From positions 1-38,508 of IMG/VR virus record IMGVR_UViG_3300024518_002736: a stretch of 38,508 bases of DNA; one strand, 5' to 3'. The stretch's first letter is position 1. Each line of letters begins with the position of its first letter. The DNA comes from a virus. The position numbers and the translations under genes were made by a program. Shown one piece after another: positions 28,595 through 37,276 of this stretch. Below the pieces are notes generated by a model, which had not been told where the DNA came from, searched no databases, and worked only from the letters and a program-made list of their open reading frames with translations.

Positions 28595-30955
28595 ATGGCT
28601 ATTGATAAACAACTCCCAGTAATGAACGGAGAAGTTCCTATGTCGGGAGACCCGCTACCAATAGAGATTGAACTTGAGTTACCAGAGGGCGAAGAAGCGA
28701 TCGAACAAGAGATGCCTCAGGCTCCTGAGTTTAATGAAAACTTAGCAGAATTTTTAGAGGATAGTGTCTTAAGCCCTTTAGCCAGTGAATTGACCAGTCT
28801 TTATGAGGAAGACAAAGAGTCTCGCCAAGAATGGTATGAAGCCTTTAGTAAAGGATTAGACCTCTTAGGCATTAAAAGCGAAGAACGAACCCAACCGTTT
28901 CAAGGAGCTAGTGGTGTTGATCATCCGATATTGGCAGAAGCGGTAACACAATTCCAAGCCCAAGCCTATAAAGAACTTCTTCCTGCAGGAGGACCAGTCC
29001 AAGTACAAGTGGTCGGTGCACATAATCCTGAGATTGTATCGCAATCGACTCGGGTTAAAGAATTTATGAATTATCAAATAACCCATGTCATGGAAGAATA
29101 TGATCCAGAGATGGATTCAATGTTATTTTATCTACCGTTGTCTGGGAGTGCTTTTAAGAAAGTCTATTTTGATACAATGAAGAATCGTGCGGTCAGTGAG
29201 TTTGTAAAAGCTGAAGATTTAGTGGTTAGTTATTCTACAACTGACCTTTCTACTTCTCCTCGGGTTAGCCACGTTATGAATATGACTAAGAACGACCTAC
29301 TTAAGATGCAATTGAATGGCACGTATGCAGATATAGAATTAATGCAAAACCCTGGAGCAGTCATGCCGAATGACGTTCAAGAAAAAATGGAAGAACTTGA
29401 AGGAGTTAGTGCTACATACGCTGAAAATAATGAACTTTACACTATTTTAGAAATGCATGTAGATCTCCGGCTGACTGAAATTGAAGACCATGGGTTTGCC
29501 TGCCCCTATATTGTAACGATTTGTGAAGATATGAACCAAGTACTGGCTATTCGTCGTAATTGGGAAGAGGAGGATCCGCTTTATAAGAAAACAGACTATT
29601 TTGTTCAGTATAAATTTCTCCCAGGACTAGGGTTCTATGGTTTTGGTTTAATACACATGATCGGAGGTATAACTAAATCAGTAACAGCAATACTAAGACA
29701 ACTAATAGATGCTGGTACTTTGGCTAATCTGCCTGCAGGATTCAAGGCTCGTGGAATGAGAATACAAGGAGAGGACGAACCACTACAGCCTGGAGAATTT
29801 AGAGATGTTGATGTTGCGGGTGGGACAATTAAAGACTCTTTATTGCCTTTGCCCTATAAAGAACCTTCAGCCGTTTTATCACAGCTTTTAGGTGTTTTGG
29901 TTGATTCGGGAAGAAGATTTGCTAGTATTGCCGATATGCAAGTAGGCGACATAGGCAGTCAACAATTACCAGTAGGTACAACGATTGCTATGTTAGAAAG
30001 AGGCACAAAGGTTATGTCTGCTATACATAAGCGCCTACATTTTGCCCAAAAGAAAGAGTTCAGGTTACTTTCTGACCTCTATGCTAAATACCTACCGCCA
30101 GAATATCCCTACATGACGGAAGGTGGAGAACAGGTGGTCATGGCACAGGATTTTGATAATCGTGTTGACGTGCTACCAATAAGCGATCCAAATATTTTTT
30201 CAATGGCTCAAAGAGTACTAATAGCACAACAACAATTACAAATGGCTCAAGCTGCACCAGAAATACATAATATGCAAGAAGCGTATCGACGAATGTACGA
30301 AGCGCTTGAGATTAAAAACCCACAAACACTGTTTAAAGAAGAACCTCAAGTACCCCCTAGAGATCCGATCAGTGAACAACAAGCAGCAATGATGGGGAAA
30401 CCCATTAAAGCGTTTGAATGGCAAGACCATGAAGCCTATATTGAGGCACACTCGTTTTTTGTACAAAACCCGATGGCTCAACAGAATGAAATGGTTGTTC
30501 AGATGATTAGTTCTAATATACAAGAACACCAGTCGATGAAATATCGTCTAGAGATTGAAGAAGCCATGGGTCAGCCACTACCACCACTAGAAGAACTTCA
30601 ACAGATGCCTCCTGAACAAGCACAACAAATAATGAATGAAATTGCTCAGAAAGCAACACAAGCCACAGCAGAAGTTACGGGCAGAGCACAAGCAGTTGCC
30701 GAAGCTGAAGAGAAAGCTAAAATGGATCCAATAATCGAACTACAGAAAGCTGAAATAAGGCAACGGGCAGTAGCTTCAGAACAAAAACGAGAAGTTGAAA
30801 AAGATAAGATTGAATCTCAAGAAGCAATAGCAGAGATGAAGATTGCTGCTGAAAGAGAGAAGAATGTACAATCCTCTATACTTGAGGCAGATAGAACTTA
30901 CGCAGATATTTTAAACACTGTCCGAGAGGCAGACGAAAAAACTAGAACTAATTAG
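28595..30955 (+). CDS. Portal protein
   Basis: 786 residues. An acidic N-terminal arm leads into the portal core (PFQGASGVDHP, then KEFMNYQITHVMEEYD), matching large portal proteins of podoviruses with P22-like heads. The last 200 residues are glutamine-, glutamate- and alanine-rich coiled coil (EEAMGQPLPPLEELQQMPPE onwards), which resembles the helical barrel. Twelve copies should form the DNA entry vertex. It is followed after 9 bp by a small basic protein. Confidence 0.88.
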   Translation: MAIDKQLPVMNGEVPMSGDPLPIEIELELPEGEEAIEQEMPQAPEFNENLAEFLEDSVLSPLASELTSLYEEDKESRQEWYEAFSKGLDLLGIKSEERTQPFQGASGVDHPILAEAVTQFQAQAYKELLPAGGPVQVQVVGAHNPEIVSQSTRVKEFMNYQITHVMEEYDPEMDSMLFYLPLSGSAFKKVYFDTMKNRAVSEFVKAEDLVVSYSTTDLSTSPRVSHVMNMTKNDLLKMQLNGTYADIELMQNPGAVMPNDVQEKMEELEGVSATYAENNELYTILEMHVDLRLTEIEDHGFACPYIVTICEDMNQVLAIRRNWEEEDPLYKKTDYFVQYKFLPGLGFYGFGLIHMIGGITKSVTAILRQLIDAGTLANLPAGFKARGMRIQGEDEPLQPGEFRDVDVAGGTIKDSLLPLPYKEPSAVLSQLLGVLVDSGRRFASIADMQVGDIGSQQLPVGTTIAMLERGTKVMSAIHKRLHFAQKKEFRLLSDLYAKYLPPEYPYMTEGGEQVVMAQDFDNRVDVLPISDPNIFSMAQRVLIAQQQLQMAQAAPEIHNMQEAYRRMYEALEIKNPQTLFKEEPQVPPRDPISEQQAAMMGKPIKAFEWQDHEAYIEAHSFFVQNPMAQQNEMVVQMISSNIQEHQSMKYRLEIEEAMGQPLPPLEELQQMPPEQAQQIMNEIAQKATQATAEVTGRAQAVAEAEEKAKMDPIIELQKAEIRQRAVASEQKREVEKDKIESQEAIAEMKIAAEREKNVQSSILEADRTYADILNTVREADEKTRTN

Positions 30956-30964
30956 GAGTAGAAG

Positions 30965-31120
30965 ATGGCTAAAAAGTCTAAAGTTTATCCTGGACCACAA
31001 AAGAACCCAGTTAAATTGAATACTAAGGGTGACGGAATGGTTAAGGCAGTAAAAGGAAAAGTTAAAGGCGGTGGTGCAGCCACCAAAGGACTTAGTTTTA
31101 TTCAATGGATTAAAAGCTAG
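30965..31120 (+). CDS. Small basic protein after the portal
   Basis: 51 residues, strongly basic and glycine-rich (KGKVKGGGAATKGLSF). AGGAG lies nine bases upstream. It has no recognised fold. Its place between portal and co-chaperonin genes suggests a minor head component or packaging accessory, by position only. It is followed after 3 bp by the next start. Confidence 0.68.
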   Translation: MAKKSKVYPGPQKNPVKLNTKGDGMVKAVKGKVKGGGAATKGLSFIQWIKS

Positions 31121-31123
31121 TTT

Positions 31124-31324
31124 ATGGATTGGATAACTGCGACTGAGTTTTTATTAAAACAGTCCCGTAAAAGACAAGAGGAACTAAAAAATACTCTTGT
31201 AGGCGGGGGAGCTTCTGATTATGTTCAGTACCAACGGTTAATTGGCGAGATAACGGGACTGAACTTTATTGAGAATGAGATAGTTGGACTACACAAAAGG
31301 ATGGACGCACCAGATGAAGAATGA
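31124..31324 (+). CDS. Hypothetical helical protein in the head module
   Basis: 66 residues, two helices (ITATEFLLKQSRKRQEELKN and LIGEITGLNFIENEIVGLHK) joined by a V-G-G-G-A-S loop: a helical hairpin. Similar short helical proteins occur between portal and capsid genes in phages. Function unknown. It overlaps the co-chaperonin start by 11 bp. Confidence 0.7.
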   Translation: MDWITATEFLLKQSRKRQEELKNTLVGGGASDYVQYQRLIGEITGLNFIENEIVGLHKRMDAPDEE

Positions 31325-31769
31325 AGCGCAAAAACAAAAGAAGGAGATCCCTTCCTTTGTTTCTAATTTTGGTTCTGAAGAACCAAAAAAACCTACTAAT
31401 TTTACACCAGATGACCTGAAAAACGACGATAAATTGTCTCAAAAACTACCCAGACCAACAGGTTATCGAATGCTAATTTTACCCTTTGCCCCTGCTGAGA
31501 AGACAAAAGGTGGAATCTATCTGGCTAAACAAACTGTAGACCGAGAGCGTCTAACTACAGTCGTGGGCTATGTTGTAGCCCTTGGACCAGATGCCTATAA
31601 AGACCTGAACAAGTTCCCTGAAGGTGCTTGGTGCGAAGAAGGTGATTGGGTTATTTTTGGACGCTACGCAGGAGCTCGTATCCAAATTGATGGAGGAGAC
31701 TTGCGCCTTTTAAACGACGATGAAATTTTAGCACTAATAGACGATCCCGAAGACATACTTGGAGGATAG
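31314..31769 (+). CDS. GroES-like co-chaperonin
   Basis: 151 residues from ATG 31314, which overlaps the previous gene; an in-frame start at 31284 is less likely. After a 40-residue charged N-terminal extension, the Cpn10 core follows: L-P-R-P-T-G-Y-R-M-L-I-L-P, the mobile-loop region KTKGGIYLA, V-V-G-Y-V-V-A-L-G-P-D-A-Y, G-D-W-V-I-F-G-R-Y-A-G and L-R-L-L-N-D-D-E-I-L-A-L-I. By analogy with T4 gp31 it should direct host GroEL to fold the capsid protein. Confidence 0.9.
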   Translation: MKNEAQKQKKEIPSFVSNFGSEEPKKPTNFTPDDLKNDDKLSQKLPRPTGYRMLILPFAPAEKTKGGIYLAKQTVDRERLTTVVGYVVALGPDAYKDLNKFPEGAWCEEGDWVIFGRYAGARIQIDGGDLRLLNDDEILALIDDPEDILGG

Positions 31770-31772
31770 TAG

Positions 31773-31801
31773 TTTACTCTTGCAAAATTTTACGCTAAAC
31801 T
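31773..31801 (+). promoter_or_regulatory. Promoter of the scaffold/capsid genes
   Basis: TTTACT (31773-31778), 17-bp spacer, TAAACT (31796-31801). The spacer contains TTGCAAAATTTT (31781-31791), the element also found at the 24351 promoter. Confidence 0.7.
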
Positions 31802-31823
31802 CAAATAATTCATGGAGGAAACC

Positions 31824-32657
31824 ATGCCACAAGCACAAGAAGATTTAGAACGAGAAATAATAGTACCTATGAAGGAAGAGGGCACTAAAGAAGTAGAAGT
31901 AGAAACTTCTCCTCAAGATGAGCACGAACAGGAAGTTGAACAGTACAGCGATAAAGTACAAAAAAGAATCGATAAACTTACCTATAATCAGCGTGAGGCA
32001 GAACGACAAAGAGATGAAGCGCTTCGGGTCGCCCAAACTTTAAAAGATAAAGTTCAAGAATTTGAAAATAACGCTGAGAAAGATAAAGAGGCGCTTTTTA
32101 AAGAGTATAATGCCCGTGTTGCTAATGATTTAGAAATAGCTAAAGAAAAATATAAAGCGGCTGCGTATGAAGGGGATTTAGATAAATCTTTGAATGCTCA
32201 ACAAGATATTGCCAAACTGGCTGTTGAACAAGAAACATTAGCTCGTCATAAAAAACAAAAAGAAAACACACAGAGTAATGGCCAGGACAAGGCTCCTCCT
32301 CCTCCAATCGACCCTAGAGCAACCTCTTGGGCACAAAAAGAAGAAAACTCTTGGTTCGGAAGAGATAGGGTGATGACGTCTGCAGCCTTTGAAATTGATA
32401 AAGAAATGCAAGAACAAGGTATAAACCCCACTGTTTCTGACTATTACGAACAATTGGATGAGCGAATTAAAGAAGCCTTTCCACACAAATTTGAACAAGG
32501 GGAGAGTAAATCTCCTCCTGTACAAGCAGTTGGACGAACTAGCGTTGGGGCTAACCCCAATACTAGAAAGTCCAGAAAAGTAAAACTCACAGCAAGTCAG
32601 CAAGCAATTGCTAAAAAACTTGGTGTGCCATTAGAAGAATACGCAAAGTATGTCTAA
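31824..32657 (+). CDS. Scaffolding protein
   Basis: 277 residues from ATG 31824, which has GGAGGA four bases upstream; an in-frame ATG at 31812 lies before that site. The chain is acidic and almost entirely coiled coil from about residue 40 to 150, with a basic C terminus (TRKSRKVKLTASQQAIAKKL) as expected for the capsid-binding end of phage scaffolds. It lies upstream of the capsid gene and behind its own promoter. It is expected in procapsids only. Confidence 0.8.
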   Translation: MPQAQEDLEREIIVPMKEEGTKEVEVETSPQDEHEQEVEQYSDKVQKRIDKLTYNQREAERQRDEALRVAQTLKDKVQEFENNAEKDKEALFKEYNARVANDLEIAKEKYKAAAYEGDLDKSLNAQQDIAKLAVEQETLARHKKQKENTQSNGQDKAPPPPIDPRATSWAQKEENSWFGRDRVMTSAAFEIDKEMQEQGINPTVSDYYEQLDERIKEAFPHKFEQGESKSPPVQAVGRTSVGANPNTRKSRKVKLTASQQAIAKKLGVPLEEYAKYV

Positions 32658-32672
32658 ATATAGGAGTATAAT

Positions 32673-33137
32673 ATGACAGATCGCAACTCCCGTTCTGCTG
32701 AAGTTCGAGAAAAAACTACTCGCAGAAAACCTTGGCAACCTCCGTCCAGTTTGGACGCACCTAAACCACCTCCAGGATATAGATATCGCTGGATCCGTGA
32801 AAGCATTCTCGGGCAAGATGACAAAACGAATATGTCTAAGCGTATTCGCGAAGGATTTGAACCTGTTAGGGCTGAAACTCACCCTGAGTTTCAAGGTCCG
32901 ACAATTGAGGATGGAAAGCACGCAGGTGTTATTGGGGTTGGCGGTTTAATCTTAGCAAAAATAGATGAAGAGATTGTCGATGAACGTAAGGAATATTTCC
33001 AAGAAATGACCGATGCGTCCATGCAGGCAGTTGATTCAGAACTAATGAGGGAAAGTAATCCTATTATGCCTATCGAAAAACCGAATCGTAGAACGAAAAC
33101 GGAATTTGGTAGCAGACGGGATCTTTCTGAAGATTAA
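32673..33137 (+). CDS. Head-module protein of unknown role
   Basis: 154 residues. The conspicuous core YRYRWIRESILG, then NMSKRIREGFEPVRAE, appears in many marine podovirus genomes between scaffold and capsid genes, to my recollection. The N terminus is basic (REKTTRRKP), the C terminus charged and flexible. It is probably virion- or procapsid-associated. AGGAG lies eight bases before the ATG. Confidence 0.72.
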   Translation: MTDRNSRSAEVREKTTRRKPWQPPSSLDAPKPPPGYRYRWIRESILGQDDKTNMSKRIREGFEPVRAETHPEFQGPTIEDGKHAGVIGVGGLILAKIDEEIVDERKEYFQEMTDASMQAVDSELMRESNPIMPIEKPNRRTKTEFGSRRDLSED

Positions 33138-33161
33138 CCTTTAACTATGGGTAAATAAATT

Positions 33162-33698
33162 ATGGCAAACACTAATGACCCTAACGGGTTTACACCAGCA
33201 TATCATATGACTGGTGGAACTATTAGACCTGCCCAAATGAGAATCGCTAGTGCGACAAATGCTTCTATTTTTAGTGGCGATGTCGTCAATCTATCAAGCG
33301 GTTATATCATTCAGGGTACGGCTACTGGTGCGCCTATTGGCGTTTTTGCTGGCGTTTATTACGAGGCAACTGACGGCACTCCTACATTTGCAAAGATGTG
33401 GACTGCTGATGTTGCTACATTAGGAAGTGCAGATGCCAAAGCCTACGTGTATAACGATCCTGACATCGTTTACGAGGCTCAATTTACTGCTGGTACACCA
33501 GCTGTAAGTTTTATTGGCAGCAAATACACACTCACAACAACTGCTGGTAGTACATCTACCGGTCGTTCTGCTGAGGGTGTGACTGCTACAACGTCTTCTG
33601 GCGTGGCTCTTTGTGTTGGCTTTGTGGATACACCAAGCAACTCAATAGCAGCTTATGCTAGGGCTTTTTTCCGATTCCCAGCCAATCCATTTGAATAA
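33162..33698 (+). CDS. Putative head decoration protein
   Basis: 178 residues, beta-rich and nearly free of charged clusters, beginning NDPNGFTPAYHMTGGTI and rich in T, S, A and G. That composition and the location immediately upstream of the major capsid gene suit a capsid decoration or stabilising protein. The specific family cannot be named. No strong Shine-Dalgarno is seen. Confidence 0.7.
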   Translation: MANTNDPNGFTPAYHMTGGTIRPAQMRIASATNASIFSGDVVNLSSGYIIQGTATGAPIGVFAGVYYEATDGTPTFAKMWTADVATLGSADAKAYVYNDPDIVYEAQFTAGTPAVSFIGSKYTLTTTAGSTSTGRSAEGVTATTSSGVALCVGFVDTPSNSIAAYARAFFRFPANPFE

Positions 33699-33710
33699 GG
33701 AGAATAAGTA

Positions 33711-34619
33711 ATGGCAATTAACCGAGCACAACTCGTTAAAGAACTTGTCCCAGGACTTAATGCTTTATTCGGACTAGAGTACTCAAGCTACGCTGATGAG
33801 CACACAATGATTTTCAACACTGAAAATTCAGACCGTGCCTATGAGGAAGAAGTGATGCTCTCTGGATTCGGGGAAGCAGCAGTTAAAGGCGAAGGTGCCG
33901 CAGTTAAGTATGACACTGCCCAAGAAACTTGGACAGCCCGTTATACTCATGATACTGTAGCTTTAGCCTTCTCCTTGACTGAAGAAGCGATGGAAGACAA
34001 TCTGTATGATACCCTATCTGCAAGATACACTCGTGCTCTTGCTCGTTCTATGCAACAAACAAAGCAGATTAAAGCTGCTAATGTGTTGAATAACGGGTTT
34101 AGTAGTAGTTATCCAGGAGGAGACGGTAAAGAACTTTTCGCTACCGATCATACTTCTTTAACTGCTGGTGACCTTAAGAACGAACTAAGCACGGCTGCAG
34201 ACCTTAACGAAACATCTATGGAGCAAGCACTAATTGATATTGCTGGCTTTAAAGATGAAAGAGGTCTGAAAGTTAATGCACAGGCACAAAGACTAATTTG
34301 TCCTCCTGCATTACAGTTCGTAGCAGATCGGTTGTTAAATACTCCAGGTCGGGTCGCAACTTCAGATAATGACATCAATGCAATTAGAAATATGGGAATG
34401 ATCCCTGACGGCTATGCTGTGAATCATTATTTGACAGACACCGATGCGTGGTTTATTAAAACAGATATACCTAATGGGCTCAAGCACTTTGTTCGAACCG
34501 CAGTTTCCACTAACATGGAAGGCGACTTCGAAACAGGAAACGTAAGATACAAGGCACGAGAAAGATACAGCTTCGGCTGGTCTGACTGGCGTGGTATCTT
34601 TGGATCTCCTGGTGCTTAA
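33711..34619 (+). CDS. Major capsid protein
   Basis: 302 residues, HK97-type size and pattern: N-terminal helix (INRAQLVKELVPGLNALFG), an E-loop-like glycine-rich middle (GEAAVKGEGAAVKYD), a long spine helix (ARYTRALARSMQQTKQIKAA) and P-domain/A-domain strands with RLICPPALQFVADRLL. The strong ribosome binding site AAGGAGAATAAGTAATG and the terminator structures after the gene indicate high expression. Assembly would depend on the upstream scaffold and GroES-like protein. Confidence 0.9.
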   Translation: MAINRAQLVKELVPGLNALFGLEYSSYADEHTMIFNTENSDRAYEEEVMLSGFGEAAVKGEGAAVKYDTAQETWTARYTHDTVALAFSLTEEAMEDNLYDTLSARYTRALARSMQQTKQIKAANVLNNGFSSSYPGGDGKELFATDHTSLTAGDLKNELSTAADLNETSMEQALIDIAGFKDERGLKVNAQAQRLICPPALQFVADRLLNTPGRVATSDNDINAIRNMGMIPDGYAVNHYLTDTDAWFIKTDIPNGLKHFVRTAVSTNMEGDFETGNVRYKARERYSFGWSDWRGIFGSPGA

Positions 34620-34660
34620 TGCTAAGTAGAGTATTAAAACGCAAGTAACATGGAACCTGT

Positions 34661-34690
34661 GATGTGGGGGTTTCCTACTCAACCCACATC
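34661..34690 (+). terminator. First hairpin after the capsid gene
   Basis: GATGTGGG (34661-34668) pairs with CCCACATC (34683-34690). No U-tract follows directly. It is probably a 3' stabiliser or part of a double terminator. Confidence 0.55.
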
Positions 34691-34711
34691 AACTTTATCT
34701 AGGGATAAATT

Positions 34712-34763
34712 GTCCTACAGACTGACCTAGCAGACAAGCCAAGACGGTAGGACTTATTTTTTT
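34712..34763 (+). terminator. Terminator-like structure after the capsid gene
   Basis: GTCCTAC (34712-34718) pairs with GTAGGAC (34747-34753) around a 28-nt loop, followed by TTATTTTTTT. It should reduce read-through into later structural genes. Confidence 0.65.
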
Positions 34764-34777
34764 CGGGAGAAAAAATT

Positions 34778-35284
34778 ATGGCAAAATCAACCTTTTCAGG
34801 TCCAGTTAGGTCACTAGCTGGTTTTATTTCCGCAGGGAACGCTGCTGTTGTGAGTCTTACTGCTGATACCTCAATAACAGTAGCAGCACACGCAGGAAAA
34901 ATACTTCTTTGTAATGACGCAGACGGTAAATTTACACTACCTTCTATAGTTACAACGGCTCCAGGTGAAGACACCGACCCAAATCAAACTAATAATTTAG
35001 GGGCTCAATTCATGTTTGTTGTTGTTACAGCAGCTACAGATATGGACATCTTAACGGATGGCACAGACAAGTTTGTTGGCGGTACTTACACAGGAGTAAC
35101 TGACGCAACAGGTAAAACCTTTATTTCTGGCGCAAGCAATGATGTTATAACTATGAACGGAACTACCAAAGGAGGACTTGCAGGAAGCATCGTAAGGTGT
35201 ACTGCAATAGCTTCTGCGAAGTATTCAATAGAAGGAATTATACTTGGTTCAGGGACTTTAGTAACACCGTTTGCTGACGCTTAA
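34778..35284 (+). CDS. Structural protein, possibly head fibre or decoration
   Basis: 168 residues, beta-rich, dominated by A, T, G and D, with F-S-G-P-V-R-S-L-A-G-F near the N terminus and repeated T-D-G-T-D-K-F-V-G-G-T-like turns. Composition and place immediately downstream of the capsid gene fit a head fibre or decoration protein. CGGGAGA is the ribosome binding site. Confidence 0.7.
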   Translation: MAKSTFSGPVRSLAGFISAGNAAVVSLTADTSITVAAHAGKILLCNDADGKFTLPSIVTTAPGEDTDPNQTNNLGAQFMFVVVTAATDMDILTDGTDKFVGGTYTGVTDATGKTFISGASNDVITMNGTTKGGLAGSIVRCTAIASAKYSIEGIILGSGTLVTPFADA

Positions 35285-35296
35285 TAGGAGAACCGT

Positions 35297-35623
35297 ATGA
35301 GTTCATCAGATGTAAAAGCATCGGTACCTTTGACAGCTACGGGACAGTTACAAGGAACTATCGGTAGCGGAGCAGGGACAGCAACAAATTTGGGACCTAT
35401 AAGGATCCAATCTGTTCAAGCTCAAGCAAGTGCTGCAGATGCTACTATAAAAGTATACGATGGTACAAGCGCTAGTAGCACTAAACTCCTAATGGAATTT
35501 AAATTTGGTAGTGCTGCAAATGAAGCATTTGATCATTATCTACCCAATAATGGAGTTAAGTTTTCTACAGGAGCCTATGTCGTATTAGCTAATTGTGACT
35601 TTTTCGTTGCATATCACTGTTAA
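35297..35623 (+). CDS. Structural protein
   Basis: 108 residues, beta-rich with many S, A and T. It contains T-G-Q-L-Q-G-T-I-G-S-G-A-G and ends N-C-D-F-F-V-A-Y-H-C. Phage proteins of this length and composition commonly lie between capsid and adaptor genes as minor virion components. TAGGAGA lies seven bases before the ATG. Confidence 0.68.
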   Translation: MSSSDVKASVPLTATGQLQGTIGSGAGTATNLGPIRIQSVQAQASAADATIKVYDGTSASSTKLLMEFKFGSAANEAFDHYLPNNGVKFSTGAYVVLANCDFFVAYHC

Positions 35624-35625
35624 TA

Positions 35626-36294
35626 ATGGCTACTTCGGGTACTAAAACATTCGCTTTAGACACGGGCGAAGTAATAGAAGAAGCGTACGAACTTGCTGGG
35701 CTAGAGGCTCGGACAGGTTATGATGCAGCAACGGCTAGACGATCTTTAAACATTATGTTTGCAGATTGGTCGAACCGAGGCATTAATATTTGGACGATTG
35801 CTCAAGTTAGTTTAACGCTAACAGAGAGTACGGCAAGTTATACGCTTAATTCTTATGATATTGACGTAATTGAAGCTGTTATACGAAGAACAGTGAACGG
35901 GCAGCAAACTGACTATCAAGTTAATAGGGTAGGGCGTATGGAATATTTGAATATTCCTAATAAAACAACTGAAGCTAGACCCACAGAGTTTTTCGTCGAT
36001 AGGCAAACTACCCCTGTTCTTTACCTTTGGCCAACACCTGACAATTCTACTGATATTTTTTTATCCTACAGGATTCAGCGGATTGATGATGTAACTGCTT
36101 CTGCCCAAGACCAAGAAGTACCCAGTCGGTTTATACCGCCTATGGTTTCTGGCTTGGCTTACTATATGGCTCTTAAAAAGAACCCCGAACGAGTTCCTAT
36201 GTTGTCTCAAATATATGAACAAGACCTAAGAAGAGCGCAAGACGAAGATAGAGGAAGAGCAAGTCTTCATCTGGTGCCTAAGGCAACATATTAA
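35626..36294 (+). CDS. Head-tail adaptor protein
   Basis: 222 residues. The N-terminal pattern VIEEAYELAGLEARTGYDAATARRSLN followed by L-N-I-M-F-A-D-W-S-N-R-G-I-N-I-W-T matches adaptor/tail-accessory proteins of P22-like heads (gp4-type). The later L-Y-L-W-P-T-P-D and C-terminal R-R-A-Q-D-E-D-R-G-R agree. It joins the portal ring to the tail. It overlaps the next gene by one base. Confidence 0.82.
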   Translation: MATSGTKTFALDTGEVIEEAYELAGLEARTGYDAATARRSLNIMFADWSNRGINIWTIAQVSLTLTESTASYTLNSYDIDVIEAVIRRTVNGQQTDYQVNRVGRMEYLNIPNKTTEARPTEFFVDRQTTPVLYLWPTPDNSTDIFLSYRIQRIDDVTASAQDQEVPSRFIPPMVSGLAYYMALKKNPERVPMLSQIYEQDLRRAQDEDRGRASLHLVPKATY

Positions 36295-36629
36295 TGGCTT
36301 ATGCAAAAGGCACACACTCACTAGCAATATGTGATCGTTGCGGTTGGTCGTACCCTTACCTTTCTATGATGGTTGAGTGGAACAACCTAAAGGTTTGTCC
36401 TGAATGTTACGAACCTAGACAGCCTCAAGATACTCCGGCTAAACAAACACAAGACCCTGAAACTTTATATCAAGCCAGACCTGAGGTACCATTACCTCAA
36501 GCCCAATTAGGTGTTGTAACTGCTGGGGCTGCCTCTCCTATGACAGACACGACGGCAGATACAATAGGAACATACTTTACAGGACTTGAGGCTACAGCAA
36601 GTCTAGGAACAATAACGGTGACAACATGA
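36294..36629 (+). CDS. Zinc-finger protein in the tail-adaptor module
   Basis: 111 residues. A single zinc ribbon, C-D-R-C-G (residues 14-18) and C-P-E-C (about 35-38), is followed by a proline/glutamine-rich linker and a threonine-rich beta-like tail. It overlaps both flanking adaptor genes (one and four bases), so it is probably a virion or assembly component. Exact role unknown. Confidence 0.72.
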   Translation: MAYAKGTHSLAICDRCGWSYPYLSMMVEWNNLKVCPECYEPRQPQDTPAKQTQDPETLYQARPEVPLPQAQLGVVTAGAASPMTDTTADTIGTYFTGLEATASLGTITVTT

Positions 36630-37276
36630 GCTTTACATATTCAGGTTTAAAAACGGCAATACAGAACTACACGGATAATGATGAGTCTACGTTTGTGAGT
36701 ACATTAGACACTTTCATTAAATTGTCAGAAGAAAAGATATTAAAAACAGTTCAATTAGACGAGTTTCGTAAGAATGTCACAGGAACAGCAAGTTCTGGTA
36801 ATTCTTACTTAGGGAAACCGTCTGATTATCTTGACCCCTTAAGTTTAGCAGTAATTGATTCAGACAGTAACTATATCTATTTGAACTTAAAACAAGTTAC
36901 TTGGGTTAGAGACTATACCCCTGCTTCGGCGACAACAGGTGTTCCTAAATACTATGCTTCGTTTGACGAAGACACGTTTATGTTGGCACCAGCACCTAAT
37001 GCAAATTTAACTTTTGAGCTCCACTATGTTTATCGACCTGCTTCATTGACTGCTGCAGGGGATAGTGGAACAACATGGCTTTCAACGAATGCTGAAGATG
37101 CTCTCTTTTATGGGGCTTTGGTGGAAGCATCTGTATTTATGAAGGGCGATCCAAACGACCTCCAATACTATGAAACTCGTTTCCAAGAAGCGTTGATGAA
37201 ACTTAAAAACTTTAACGAAGCCCTTGGAACCAGAGATCAATACCGTTATGATAAATTAAGACCACAACCACAATGA
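36626..37276 (+). CDS. Second adaptor/neck protein
   Basis: 216 residues. The N-terminal TYSGLKTAIQNYTDNDES-type segment, the central L-G-K-P-S-D-Y-L-D-P-L and the late D-A-L-F-Y-G-A-L-V-E-A-S are typical of phage tail-adaptor proteins related to P22 gp10 or neighbouring neck proteins. It overlaps both adjacent genes by four bases. Confidence 0.78.
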   Translation: MSFTYSGLKTAIQNYTDNDESTFVSTLDTFIKLSEEKILKTVQLDEFRKNVTGTASSGNSYLGKPSDYLDPLSLAVIDSDSNYIYLNLKQVTWVRDYTPASATTGVPKYYASFDEDTFMLAPAPNANLTFELHYVYRPASLTAAGDSGTTWLSTNAEDALFYGALVEASVFMKGDPNDLQYYETRFQEALMKLKNFNEALGTRDQYRYDKLRPQPQ

